Shown here: piece by piece, positions 23,833 through 31,119 of the stretch | Layout of the letters: the number at the start of each line of letters is the position of its first letter | How positions within the stretch are numbered: position 1 is the stretch's first letter | Source of the DNA: Bacteroidales bacterium | GTDB taxonomy: Bacteria; Bacteroidota; Bacteroidia; Bacteroidales; UBA932 | Length of the DNA: 42,627 bases | Assembly: GCA_017627955.1 (NCBI GenBank) | Contig: JAGAFU010000029.1 | Coordinates: forward strand, 1-42,627 | Direction: 5' to 3' | Position numbers and translations under genes: made by a program | The notes under the pieces: model-generated | Seen by the model: only the letters and a program-made list of their open reading frames with translations | Told to the model about the DNA's origin: nothing | Database searches by the model: none

Positions 23833-24249
23833 GCCAGAGGGGAGGGTAACCCATAGGGGGCTCAAATCTCTCCGAGGCGATCGCCGGATAACCACTCCCC
23901 CGGTTTTGCGCTCGAAAATGCAGAAAAACTTAGGGGAATAAAAATGACCTAAAAATGCCCAATGTTGAGGTAAAGCAAGACCTCAACGGGGGAGCGGTAT
24001 CTTGTTATGCAAGGTAGTGCCATAGGCGTTGGTATTATGGGCAATATAGGGAAAGGCCTCAGGGCGGCTTCATTTACCTCAACGGAAGGTGTTGCCCAGA
24101 CCGGGCGGGAAAGTGCCGGAAATGGCCGGAAAAGGGCAAATACGGGGCTTGTGCCTTATTACGGCACAACACAGGTGACACGCCTGTAAGGAGGGGACAT
24201 CTTCTTAACGTTTGGCGGCACATAATCAATGGAATTCCGGAAAGATTGC
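23833..24249 (+). other. Structured non-coding region after rep (candidate origin or ncRNA)
   Basis: This 417-bp stretch holds no convincing gene. It contains a GGCGATCGCC palindrome (23876-23885), a hairpin of GTTGAGGT (23964-23971) and ACCTCAAC (23980-23987), a TATCTTG-TTATG-CAAGGTA hairpin (23998-24016), copy 3 of the element repeat, a TTGTGCC/GGCACAA hairpin (24149-24169), and an ACAGG/CCTGT hairpin (24171-24187). A 60-residue reading frame (24007-24189) runs through it and is in frame with the repeat-encoded segment of copy 2; its status is uncertain. The density of hairpins next to rep suits a replication origin or a structured RNA. Confidence 0.45.
23981..24147 (+). repeat. Element repeat, copy 3 (long form)
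   Basis: About 167 bp are nearly identical to copy 1, and its right part is nearly identical to copy 2. It begins with CCTCAACGGGGGAGCGGTAT and includes the same hairpin as copy 1. A short reading frame beginning MQGSAIGVGIMGNIGKGL stays open through it. Confidence 0.75.
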
Positions 24250-24257
24250 TATATTTG
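24250..24257 (+). promoter_or_regulatory. Element-borne -7 element TATATTTG serving lepA
   Basis: TATATTTG matches TAnnTTTG. A start site a few bases downstream falls at about 24263, where the leader hairpin begins. No other promoter-like element lies between the hairpin and the lepA ATG, so this is the likely source of lepA mRNA after integration. A -33 TTTG at the usual distance is not clear. Confidence 0.5.
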
Positions 24258-24262
24258 TCAGT

Positions 24263-24345
24263 AGAAAGTCCGTTCCCGGCTTCTTATTAGGCCGTTTTGT
24301 TTCTGGTTTGTTACCCGCTTCCCCAAACAAACGGACTTTCTTTTT
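24263..24345 (+). promoter_or_regulatory. Long-range inverted repeat in the lepA leader (attenuator or insulator)
   Basis: AGAAAGTCCGTT at 24263-24274 pairs perfectly with AACGGACTTTCT at 24330-24341, followed by T residues to 24345. The 55-nt loop holds the two right-end arm-like sites. Shape and T-run look like a terminator, yet the lepA ATG follows only 11 bp later. It may stop read-through from the element or act as an attenuating or stabilising leader. Confidence 0.55.
24296..24317 (+). promoter_or_regulatory. Right-end arm-like sites, 11 bp apart
   Basis: TTTGTTTCTGG at 24296 and TTTGTTACCCG at 24307 lie 11 bp apart. The second is identical to 19094-19104 near the left end. They are candidate integrase arm sites of the right end. 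Confidence 0.5.
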
Positions 24346-24355
24346 AAAAATCAAT

Positions 24356-26152
24356 ATGTTACAAACTCATATACGCAATTTTTGCATAATCGCACATATC
24401 GACCATGGCAAGAGCACTCTGGCCGACAGGCTCCTGGAACTTACCCAGACCCTGTCCGCCCGTGACATGGAGGCACAGGTGCTGGACGATATGGATCTTG
24501 AGAAAGAAAAAGGCATCACGATTAAGAGCCATGCCATACAGATGGAATATTCCTACAAAGGCGAGAAATACATTCTCAATCTGATCGACACCCCCGGGCA
24601 TGTGGACTTCTCCTATGAAGTTTCCCGCTCCATCGCGTCGTGTGAGGGCGCTCTTTTGGTGGTGGATGCCACGCAGGGCATCCAGGCCCAGACGATCTCG
24701 AACTTGTACCTTGCCGTGGATCATGGCCTTGAGATAATCCCGGTGCTCAATAAAATAGATATGGAGTCCGCCCAGGTCGATGTGGTCTCTGACCAGATCG
24801 TGGACCTTCTCGGGTGCGACCATGACGAGATATTCAAAGTTTCAGCCCGTACCGGCGAGGGAATACCTCCTCTCCTTGATGCCATCGTCGAGAAGATCCC
24901 GGCCCCGAAAGGGGATCCCGAGGCCCCTCTGCAAGCTCTGATATTCGACTCCGTGTTCAACCAGTTCCGGGGTATAATCGCTTATTTCAAGATACTTAAC
25001 GGGTCGATATCCAAAGGTGACAAGGTCAAGTTCGTGGCCACCGGGATGGAATATGAGGCCGAGGAAGTCGGTGTCCTGAAGATGAAACTTTGCCCTACGG
25101 AAAAAGTGTCCACCGGTGATGTCGGTTATATCATATCCGGCATCAAGAGGGCCGTGGAGGTCAAAGTCGGTGATACCATCACCCATTCCGCCCGTCCCTG
25201 CGAGAGCGCCATCGCCGGTTTCGAGGAGGTGAAGCCGATGGTCTTCGCCGGAATGTATCCTGTCCAGGCGGACAAGTTCGAGGAACTTCGGGCGACGCTC
25301 GAGAAATTCCAGCTGAACGATGCTTCCTTCGTCTATGAACCGGAGTCATCGCTGGCCCTGGGATTCGGTTTCCGGTGCGGTTTCCTTGGACTTTTGCACC
25401 TTGAGATAGTGCAGGAGAGGCTGTTCAGGGAGTTCAACATGGATGTTATCACGACGGTCCCCAATGTCTCTTACAAAGTTTACACTACCCAGGGAGAGGT
25501 CATTGATGTCCACAATCCTTCCGGCCTTCCCGCCCCTACCCTTATCGACCACATCGAGGAACCCTACATCAGGGCCCAGATCATCTCCAAGACGGATTTC
25601 TATGGCCCCATCATGAAGCTTTGCATGGACAAGAGAGGCACTTTGATCGGGGAGCATTACATAACTTCCGACCGGGTGGAACTGACTTACGACATGCCAT
25701 TGTCCGAGATCGTGTTCGACTTCTATGACAAGCTCAAGTCGATCTCGAAGGGTTACGCGTCCTTTGACTATCACGTGATCGATTTCCGTCCGGCGAGACT
25801 GGTGAAGCTCGACATCCTTTTAAACGGGGATCCCGCTGATGCGCTATCATCGCTTATCCATGAGGATCACGCCTACGATTTCGGGCGCAAAATGTGCGTC
25901 AAACTGAAAGAACTCATTCCGCGCCAGCAGTTTGACATCGCCGTACAGGCCGCAATCGGAGCCAAGATCATCGCCCGTGAGACTGTCCGTCAGGTCCGTA
26001 AGGATGTGACCGCCAAGTGTTACGGTGGAGACGTTACCCGTAAGCGCAAGCTTTTGGAGAAGCAGAAGGAAGGCAAGAAGAGGATGCGCCAGATCGGGAC
26101 CGTGCAGGTTCCCCAGAGCGCCTTCATGGCCGTCTTGAAACTTGATTCCTAA
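24356..26152 (+). CDS. lepA: Elongation factor 4 (LepA), start region rebuilt by the element
   Basis: The start is the ATG at 24356 ([13 protein letters not shown]); an upstream open frame from 24212 is not LepA-like. The 598-residue GTPase has the G1 motif AHIDHGKST (about 13-21), DTPGHVDF (G3) and NKID (G4), then domain II, an EF-G-like domain III/V region ([20 protein letters not shown]) and the LepA-specific C-terminal domain ending in [22 protein letters not shown]4 back-translocates or remodels stalled ribosomes. The first four codons (MLQT) come from the element, and the next nine lie in the attR repeat. The promoter is therefore also element-derived. The length is normal. Confidence 0.96.
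   Translation: MLQTHIRNFCIIAHIDHGKSTLADRLLELTQTLSARDMEAQVLDDMDLEKEKGITIKSHAIQMEYSYKGEKYILNLIDTPGHVDFSYEVSRSIASCEGALLVVDATQGIQAQTISNLYLAVDHGLEIIPVLNKIDMESAQVDVVSDQIVDLLGCDHDEIFKVSARTGEGIPPLLDAIVEKIPAPKGDPEAPLQALIFDSVFNQFRGIIAYFKILNGSISKGDKVKFVATGMEYEAEEVGVLKMKLCPTEKVSTGDVGYIISGIKRAVEVKVGDTITHSARPCESAIAGFEEVKPMVFAGMYPVQADKFEELRATLEKFQLNDASFVYEPESSLALGFGFRCGFLGLLHLEIVQERLFREFNMDVITTVPNVSYKVYTTQGEVIDVHNPSGLPAPTLIDHIEEPYIRAQIISKTDFYGPIMKLCMDKRGTLIGEHYITSDRVELTYDMPLSEIVFDFYDKLKSISKGYASFDYHVIDFRPARLVKLDILLNGDPADALSSLIHEDHAYDFGRKMCVKLKELIPRQQFDIAVQAAIGAKIIARETVRQVRKDVTAKCYGGDVTRKRKLLEKQKEGKKRMRQIGTVQVPQSAFMAVLKLDS
24368..24394 (+). repeat. Right attachment site (attR) repeat inside lepA
   Basis: The first 23 bases are identical to attL at 18966-18988, followed by one mismatch (C at 24391, T at 18989) and three matching bases. 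Beyond it the sequence continues as intact lepA (AHIDHGKST), so this is the chromosomal junction. Confidence 0.8.
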
Positions 26153-26157
26153 GGAAT

Positions 26158-26799
26158 ATGCCCCAGGTCGCCATAATCATAAACATCCTTCCGGACGAAG
26201 ACAGCTCCAACAGTTGCATGGAGGAGTGTCAACGCCAGATGGATTCCGTCGCGGCGGAAGGCAAGTACACATTCTCATTTTTCCTCAATGACAAGGGCGA
26301 GGACGGCCTTCAGTCCTCATGGGCGAAAGCGTCAAGGGACGGGGCCGATTTCTTCCTTTGGATTGATCATGACTTGTCGCTTTCCGAAGGCATGATCTCG
26401 TGCCTTCTCGAGAATTCGGAGTTCTTGCGCCATAAGGCTGTCATAACCGGCACCGTCGCGAGGCCTGACGGGTCATTGCTTTTCGGTGGGCGCGCCAGGC
26501 GGGGACGTCTCGTTGATCCGGATCCTACCATTCCCATCCCATGCCTCACTTACGACATGTCCGTCCTCCTGGTCCCTGAATATGTTTTCGCTCGGCTTGA
26601 GAATCCTTCTGATTTCTTCAGGAGAAGCTTGATATCCCTGGGCTTCGGGTCGAGGGTCCGTAAGGCTGGAGTGGCTAGAATGGTGGCCCCGGGAATCCTC
26701 GCGGTGACAAAGAGAAAGGCGGAGATCCCGGCGTGGAAAGATCCGGAAAGCACGCTGAAAGAAAAATTGGCGTGGTTTTTCCGCTCACTTTTCAAATAA
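26158..26799 (+). CDS. Small glycosyltransferase-2-like protein
   Basis: The 213-residue protein starts 5 bp after lepA. IIINILPDEDSS at the N-terminus, then DGADFFLWIDHDLSLSEGMI (about 60-80) with a DxD-like IDHDLS and AVITGTVARPDGSLLFGG, resemble the nucleotide-sugar-binding half of GT2 (GT-A) enzymes. It is short for a full GT2 protein, and the acceptor is unknown. A hydrophobic patch is seen only near the end (WFFRSLF). It is probably cotranscribed with lepA, and so with the element-borne promoter. Confidence 0.55.
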   Translation: MPQVAIIINILPDEDSSNSCMEECQRQMDSVAAEGKYTFSFFLNDKGEDGLQSSWAKASRDGADFFLWIDHDLSLSEGMISCLLENSEFLRHKAVITGTVARPDGSLLFGGRARRGRLVDPDPTIPIPCLTYDMSVLLVPEYVFARLENPSDFFRRSLISLGFGSRVRKAGVARMVAPGILAVTKRKAEIPAWKDPESTLKEKLAWFFRSLFK

Positions 26800-26815
26800 A
26801 AATGCTACCTTTATA

Positions 26816-26823
26816 GATTGGTA
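26816..26823 (+). promoter_or_regulatory. Weak -7-like element before fucI
   Basis: TACCTTTA differs from TAnnTTTG in the last base and lies 32 bp before the fucI ATG. It is the best candidate in the 56-bp gap, but the match is imperfect. Confidence 0.3.
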
Positions 26824-26855
26824 ACGCCAACAATGTTAAAAACACCACATAAATT

Positions 26856-28628
26856 ATGAAGCATCCTAAAATCGGTATCCGCCCGACCATCGATGGTCGC
26901 CAGGGCGGAGTTCGTGAAAGTCTGGAAGAGAAGACCATGACTCTTGCCGCCAATGTCGCGGAGTTGATTTCCTCAAATTTGAAGTATAGTGACGGTACTC
27001 CCGTCCAGTGTGTCATCGCCGACACCACGATCGGCCGTGTCGCCGAAAGCGCCGCCTGCGCCGAGAAGTTCGAGCGTGAGGGAGTGTGGGGGACCATATC
27101 CGTAACCTCCTGCTGGTGCTATGGATCTGAGACCATGGACATGCATCCCCTTTGGCCGAAGGCCGTCTGGGGATTCAATGGCACAGAGCGTCCTGGCGCC
27201 GTTTATCTCGCCGCCGTTCTCGCTGCCCATGCCCAGAAGGGACTTCCCGCTTTTGGAATATATGGCCATGAGGTCCAGGACATTGAGGACAACTCGATTC
27301 CTTGCGATGTCGCCGAGAAGATCTTGAGATTCGCCAAGGCGGCTGTCGCTGTCGGTGAGATGAGAGGGGAGTCCTACCTCTCGATCGGTAGCGTGACAAT
27401 GGGTATCGCCGGATCCATCGTGGATTGTGACTTCTTCCAGAAATATCTGGGAATGAGGAACGAAAGTGTCGACGAGGTTGAGATCCTCCGCCGTATGGAC
27501 CTCGGTATTTATGACCATGAGGAGTACGAGAAGGCCAAGGCTTGGGTCGAGAAATATTGCATGCCTCAGGAAGGCTGGGACAAGAACCGTCCCGAGAAGC
27601 AGAAGACCCGTGAGGAGAAGGACAAGGATTGGGATTTCGTCACCAAGATGACTCTCATCGTCATGGATCTCATGCATGGCAACCCCAAGCTCAAGGAGAT
27701 GGGATTCAAGGAGGAGGCCCTCGGCCACAACGCCATCGCCGGAGGTTTCCAGGGCCAGCGTCAGTGGACGGACTGGATGCCTAACGGTGACTTCACTGAG
27801 ACTCTCCTCAACACCAACTTCGACTGGAACGGACGCCGCGAGCCCACTGTCCTCGCCACTGAGAACGATTCGCTCAACGGTACCGCGATGCTGCTTGGCC
27901 ATCTCTTGACAAATCGTCCCCAGATATTCTCCGACGTGCGTACGTATTGGAGCCCTGAGGCCGTGAAGAGAGTCACCGGCAAGGAACTCACCGGTAAGGC
28001 TGCTCCTGGAATCATCCATCTGATCAACTCCGGAGCCACCACTATGGATGGCTGCGGGCAGAGCACAGACGCTGAGGGCAATCCTGTGATGAAGACCTTC
28101 TGGGAGATGACCGACGAGGACCAGAAGAAGTGCCTTGAGAACTCCTGGTGGATGCCTGCTGACCGCGACTACTTCCGCGGCGGCGGATTCAGCATCCATT
28201 TCGTGTCGAAGGGAGACTTCCCCGCCACCATGATGAGAATCAACATCGTTGACGGTCTCGGCCCTGTTCTCCAGATCGCCGAGGGTTGGGTAGTCAACAT
28301 CGATCCTGAGATCCACGACGTGCTTGACAAGCGTACCGACCCGACTTGGCCTTCGACTTGGTTCACTCCTCGTCTCGATCCCACGAAGGACGCCTTCAAG
28401 GATGTCTACAGCGTGATGAACAACTGGGGTGCCAACCATGGCGCTATCTCTTATGGCCACATCGGAGCCGACTTGATCACTCTCGCCTCCATGTTGAGGA
28501 TCCCTGTGTGCATGCACAATGTGGATGAGGCCAAGATCTTCCGTCCGGCTGCCTGGAACGCCTTCGGAATGGACAAGGAAGGTGCCGACTTCCGCGCTTG
28601 CGCCAACTTCGGACCCATCTACAAGTAG
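26856..28628 (+). CDS. fucI: L-fucose isomerase
   Basis: The 590-residue protein matches FucI along its whole length: [20 protein letters not shown] at the start, [14 protein letters not shown], and [20 protein letters not shown]. Glu336 and Asp360 fall next to the metal-binding Glu337 and Asp361 numbering of the E. coli enzyme, and a C-terminal His in [10 protein letters not shown] corresponds to its third ligand. The enzyme converts L-fucose (or D-arabinose) to L-fuculose in the cytoplasm. It is followed 3 bp later by fucP, so uptake and isomerisation are encoded together. Kinase and aldolase genes for the next steps are not in the window. Confidence 0.95.
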   Translation: MKHPKIGIRPTIDGRQGGVRESLEEKTMTLAANVAELISSNLKYSDGTPVQCVIADTTIGRVAESAACAEKFEREGVWGTISVTSCWCYGSETMDMHPLWPKAVWGFNGTERPGAVYLAAVLAAHAQKGLPAFGIYGHEVQDIEDNSIPCDVAEKILRFAKAAVAVGEMRGESYLSIGSVTMGIAGSIVDCDFFQKYLGMRNESVDEVEILRRMDLGIYDHEEYEKAKAWVEKYCMPQEGWDKNRPEKQKTREEKDKDWDFVTKMTLIVMDLMHGNPKLKEMGFKEEALGHNAIAGGFQGQRQWTDWMPNGDFTETLLNTNFDWNGRREPTVLATENDSLNGTAMLLGHLLTNRPQIFSDVRTYWSPEAVKRVTGKELTGKAAPGIIHLINSGATTMDGCGQSTDAEGNPVMKTFWEMTDEDQKKCLENSWWMPADRDYFRGGGFSIHFVSKGDFPATMMRINIVDGLGPVLQIAEGWVVNIDPEIHDVLDKRTDPTWPSTWFTPRLDPTKDAFKDVYSVMNNWGANHGAISYGHIGADLITLASMLRIPVCMHNVDEAKIFRPAAWNAFGMDKEGADFRACANFGPIYK

Positions 28629-28631
28629 CCT

Positions 28632-29939
28632 ATGGCCAAGGAGAAGCTGGTGGAGAGCAAGTATCTCTTCATCTTTATCCTGATAACATCACTCTTCGCC
28701 CTCTGGGGGTTCGCCAACGACATCACCAATCCGATGGTGGCGGCCTTCCAGACGGTGATGGAGTTGTCCGCCGCCAAGGCCTCCCTGGTGCAGTTCGCTT
28801 TCTACGGCGGCTATGCCACGATGGCCATTCCAGCTGCGTTGTTCATCCGCAAGCACAGTTACAAGAGCGGGATCCTGCTCGGTCTGGCTCTTTATGCCAT
28901 CGGGGCGTTCCTGTTCATCCCGGCCGCCGAGTTCCAGCAGTTCTCGTTCTTCTGTGTCTCGCTCTACGTGTTGACTTTCGGCCTTGCCTTCCTTGAGACC
29001 ACGGCGAATCCTTTCATCCTGTCGCTCGGATCCAAGACCAATGCGACCCGTCGTCTCAACCTTTCCCAGTCATTCAACCCGATGGGTTCACTGATGGGAA
29101 TGAGCGTGGCTTCATTCGTCGTGCTTCCCCAGCTCCTCTCTGACAAGAGGGACGCTGCCGGCAACATCATATTCCCGACCCTCTCAGAGGCTGAGAAGGC
29201 GAGCATAAGGCTTCATGACCTCGCTGTCATCCGCAACCCTTATGTGATCATAGGTTGCGTCGTCCTCGCCGTGCTCATCATCATCGCCCTCACGAAGGTC
29301 CCGAAGACGGACATCCAGCCGGAGAAGACCAACAGCACCGGTAAGACCCTCTCCAACCTGTGGCACAACAAGATCTACAGGGAGGGTGTCCTTACCCAGA
29401 TGTTCTACGTCGCGGCCCAGATCATGACATGGACTTTCATCATCCAGTATGCCGACAATCTCGGAATCAACAAGGCCACCGCACAGACCTATAATATCAT
29501 AGCCATGGCCCTGTTCCTTTGCGGAAGGTTCGTGGCGACGGCTTTGATGAAGTTCGTCAATTCCAGTCGTCTGCTCGCGATATTCGCCATTGGTGCCGCC
29601 CTTTGTACAATCGGCGCTATCACCATTGTGGGGAAGGGAGGACTATACTGCCTGATGGGGATCAGCGCTTTCATGTCGCTGATGTTCCCGACCATCTATG
29701 GAATCGCTCTTGAGAATGTCGATAACCAGGACGCAAGTCTTGGCGCGGCCTTCCTTGTCGAGGCCATCGTGGGAGGCGCCATCATGCCTCCGCTCCAGGG
29801 AATGATCATCGACCAGAAGGTCATCTTCGGCCACCCGGCCGTGAATGTGTCCTTCGTCTTGCCGCTCATCTGCTTCATCATAGTCCTTATTTATGGCGTG
29901 AGGTCATACAAGGTAAGGAAACAACTCACAGTGAGCTGA
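28632..29939 (+). CDS. fucP: L-fucose:proton symporter (MFS)
   Basis: The 435-residue protein has 12 membrane segments and FucP hallmarks: SLFALWGFANDITNPMVAAF near the N-terminus, FAFYGGYA-like QFAFYGGYATMAIPAA, FLETTANPFILSLG and RRLNLSQSFNPMGSLMG. It should import L-fucose with a proton across the inner membrane, feeding FucI from the gene 3 bp upstream. The C-terminus overlaps the convergent comEC gene by 14 bp. Confidence 0.93.
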   Translation: MAKEKLVESKYLFIFILITSLFALWGFANDITNPMVAAFQTVMELSAAKASLVQFAFYGGYATMAIPAALFIRKHSYKSGILLGLALYAIGAFLFIPAAEFQQFSFFCVSLYVLTFGLAFLETTANPFILSLGSKTNATRRLNLSQSFNPMGSLMGMSVASFVVLPQLLSDKRDAAGNIIFPTLSEAEKASIRLHDLAVIRNPYVIIGCVVLAVLIIIALTKVPKTDIQPEKTNSTGKTLSNLWHNKIYREGVLTQMFYVAAQIMTWTFIIQYADNLGINKATAQTYNIIAMALFLCGRFVATALMKFVNSSRLLAIFAIGAALCTIGAITIVGKGGLYCLMGISAFMSLMFPTIYGIALENVDNQDASLGAAFLVEAIVGGAIMPPLQGMIIDQKVIFGHPAVNVSFVLPLICFIIVLIYGVRSYKVRKQLTVS

Positions 29940-31032
29940 TTATCTCCAGACAGCGGATCAGGAGCCGGACAGACTCCTCGTTGATGCTGACCATAAATCC
30001 GGGACATGTCCCGAAGAAAGACAGCGCGATCGTGGCTACCGAAAGGACCATGACCGCGCTTGTCAGTGGAAGCGCTGTCAGATTGGTGATCAGAAAATAT
30101 TTCGGGAATGTGTGGAAGCGATACCAGACCAGCGGCGCGGTGAATGCCTGGCAAGCTATCGACACGGAAGCGCCGGACCAGATTTTTCTCATCGGGTCCA
30201 GCTTCCCGGCCAGACCGCCCGCCTTTGGATAAAGGTTTTCCAACCTGGGATAAAGAAAGGCTATTCCCGCCATGGCGAGGTAGGATAGTTGGAACCCCAA
30301 CGACGAAATTACCCCTGGATTAATGGCCAGCTGGATTGTCAGGGCGGAGATCAGGATGCCTGCGGGGGATCGCTCCCGTCCGGACAATCTCGCTGTCTCT
30401 CCGATCGTTATGTAGAGGAACGCCCTGACAATGGACGGTGAGGCTCCAGTCATGACCGTATATGATCCGGCTGCCATTATCGTCAGGACAAACCGGAATC
30501 TTTTCGCCGAAGGAGTGTTGCCTATCGGAGCTGAAAGCTTCCCGAGGATCATGTAAAGTATCCCCAGATGAAGGCCCGACAGGGCGAGAATGTGGGAAGC
30601 TCCGCTGTCTCGGAATATTCGTGTCGTCTCTCTGTTCAGCCCGCTCTGGTCGCCGGTCAGGAGGGCTTTCAGGAGCCCACCGGTCACTTTGTCTTCGTAG
30701 GGGAGGGAGTCAATCGTCTCTTTAAGCGTGGTGACGCATCTTTCTGCCATCCTCCCCAAGGGCCCTTGGGGAAGGGAAATCCCCTCTCCCAGAGAATAGC
30801 TGATGTGACAGAACAGCCCTGTGACCAGAAACACGGCAAAGGTCGCGATCTTGAGGAGACGATTGTTCCCGGTCCGTGGAAGCGTCGCCACAGTCATCGC
30901 CGGAATCAACGCGGCGAGACAGAAGGGAAGAATTGTTGGAATGACGTTCTTGTCAGGGAAAAAAACAGCTCCGGCGGCTATGCCTGCGGCAAATGGGATC
31001 CCGATCCCCGCGATCTCCGGTGAGTCCTTCAT
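29926..31032 (-). CDS. comEC: Minimal ComEC/Rec2 channel protein
   Basis: The 368-residue membrane protein contains the ComEC competence domain: LLTGDQSGLNRETTRIFRDS, then GASHILALSGLHLGILYMIL and GASPSIVRAFLYITIGE, followed by SLGFQLSYLAMAGI. Two membrane segments lie before it, and several after. Usual ComEC proteins are 650-800 residues, with an OB-fold (DUF4131) before and a metallo-beta-lactamase domain after the channel; both are absent here. It may still form a DNA uptake channel, or it may be a reduced version with another role. An 18-nt perfect palindrome (30754-30771) lies in the coding sequence. The end overlaps fucP by 14 bp, and ackA is divergent. Confidence 0.75.
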   Translation of the reverse strand: MKDSPEIAGIGIPFAAGIAAGAVFFPDKNVIPTILPFCLAALIPAMTVATLPRTGNNRLLKIATFAVFLVTGLFCHISYSLGEGISLPQGPLGRMAERCVTTLKETIDSLPYEDKVTGGLLKALLTGDQSGLNRETTRIFRDSGASHILALSGLHLGILYMILGKLSAPIGNTPSAKRFRFVLTIMAAGSYTVMTGASPSIVRAFLYITIGETARLSGRERSPAGILISALTIQLAINPGVISSLGFQLSYLAMAGIAFLYPRLENLYPKAGGLAGKLDPMRKIWSGASVSIACQAFTAPLVWYRFHTFPKYFLITNLTALPLTSAVMVLSVATIALSFFGTCPGFMVSINEESVRLLIRCLEIISSL

Positions 31033-31048
31033 AGTCTAGTACCTAATT

Positions 31049-31083
31049 TTTGTAAAAATAGTCATTTTAATTTGTTATCTTTG
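31049..31083 (+). promoter_or_regulatory. ackA promoter (-33 TTTG, -7 TATCTTTG)
   Basis: TTTG at 31049-31052 and TATCTTTG at 31076-31083 are 23 bp apart. The second matches TAnnTTTG exactly. The ackA ATG follows at 31120, leaving a leader of about 30 nt. The gap is shared with the divergent comEC gene. Confidence 0.6.
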
Positions 31084-31119
31084 CCTTTCCGAAACGAAAC
31101 ATTTTATTTTTTAAGGATA

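Larger units (their letters stand above)
18966..24394 (+). mobile_element. Integrative element inserted in the 5' end of lepA
   Basis: The element is bounded by a 27-nt direct repeat with one mismatch (18966-18992 and 24368-24394). It codes, in order, for a tyrosine integrase, two unrecognised proteins, an HTH excisionase-like protein, an unrecognised protein, and a II/X-family rolling-circle Rep, all on the plus strand. No Zot-like ATPase, coat protein, relaxase or type IV secretion gene is visible. It could be a cryptic inovirus-like provirus, a satellite, or an integrating rolling-circle plasmid. Codon choice is richer in A/T at third positions than in the flanking genes, and the reading frames carry many CCTCAACG octamers, consistent with transfer from another background. 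Confidence 0.82.

Noticed and set aside
20754-24147. Repeat as a CRISPR array or diversity-generating template
   Set aside because: Copies are too long and irregularly spaced for CRISPR, there are no cas genes, and there is no reverse transcriptase or adenine-specific variation.
24007-24189. 60-residue frame across repeat copy 3
   Set aside because: It is open and in frame with the copy-2 peptide, but has no good ribosome site at the right distance and lies in a hairpin-rich region; kept only as a note in that region.
24212-24355. N-terminal extension of LepA
   Set aside because: The 48 extra residues are not LepA-like and overlap the promoter and hairpin; the ATG at 24356 gives a normal length.
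26973-28517. 514-residue open frame antisense to fucI
   Set aside because: It is a codon-bias shadow of a well-conserved gene; it has no recognisable motifs, and fucI explains the region fully.
30754-30771. 18-nt perfect palindrome in comEC
   Set aside because: It encodes an ordinary loop (PQGPLG) and could be chance; no second copy was noticed.
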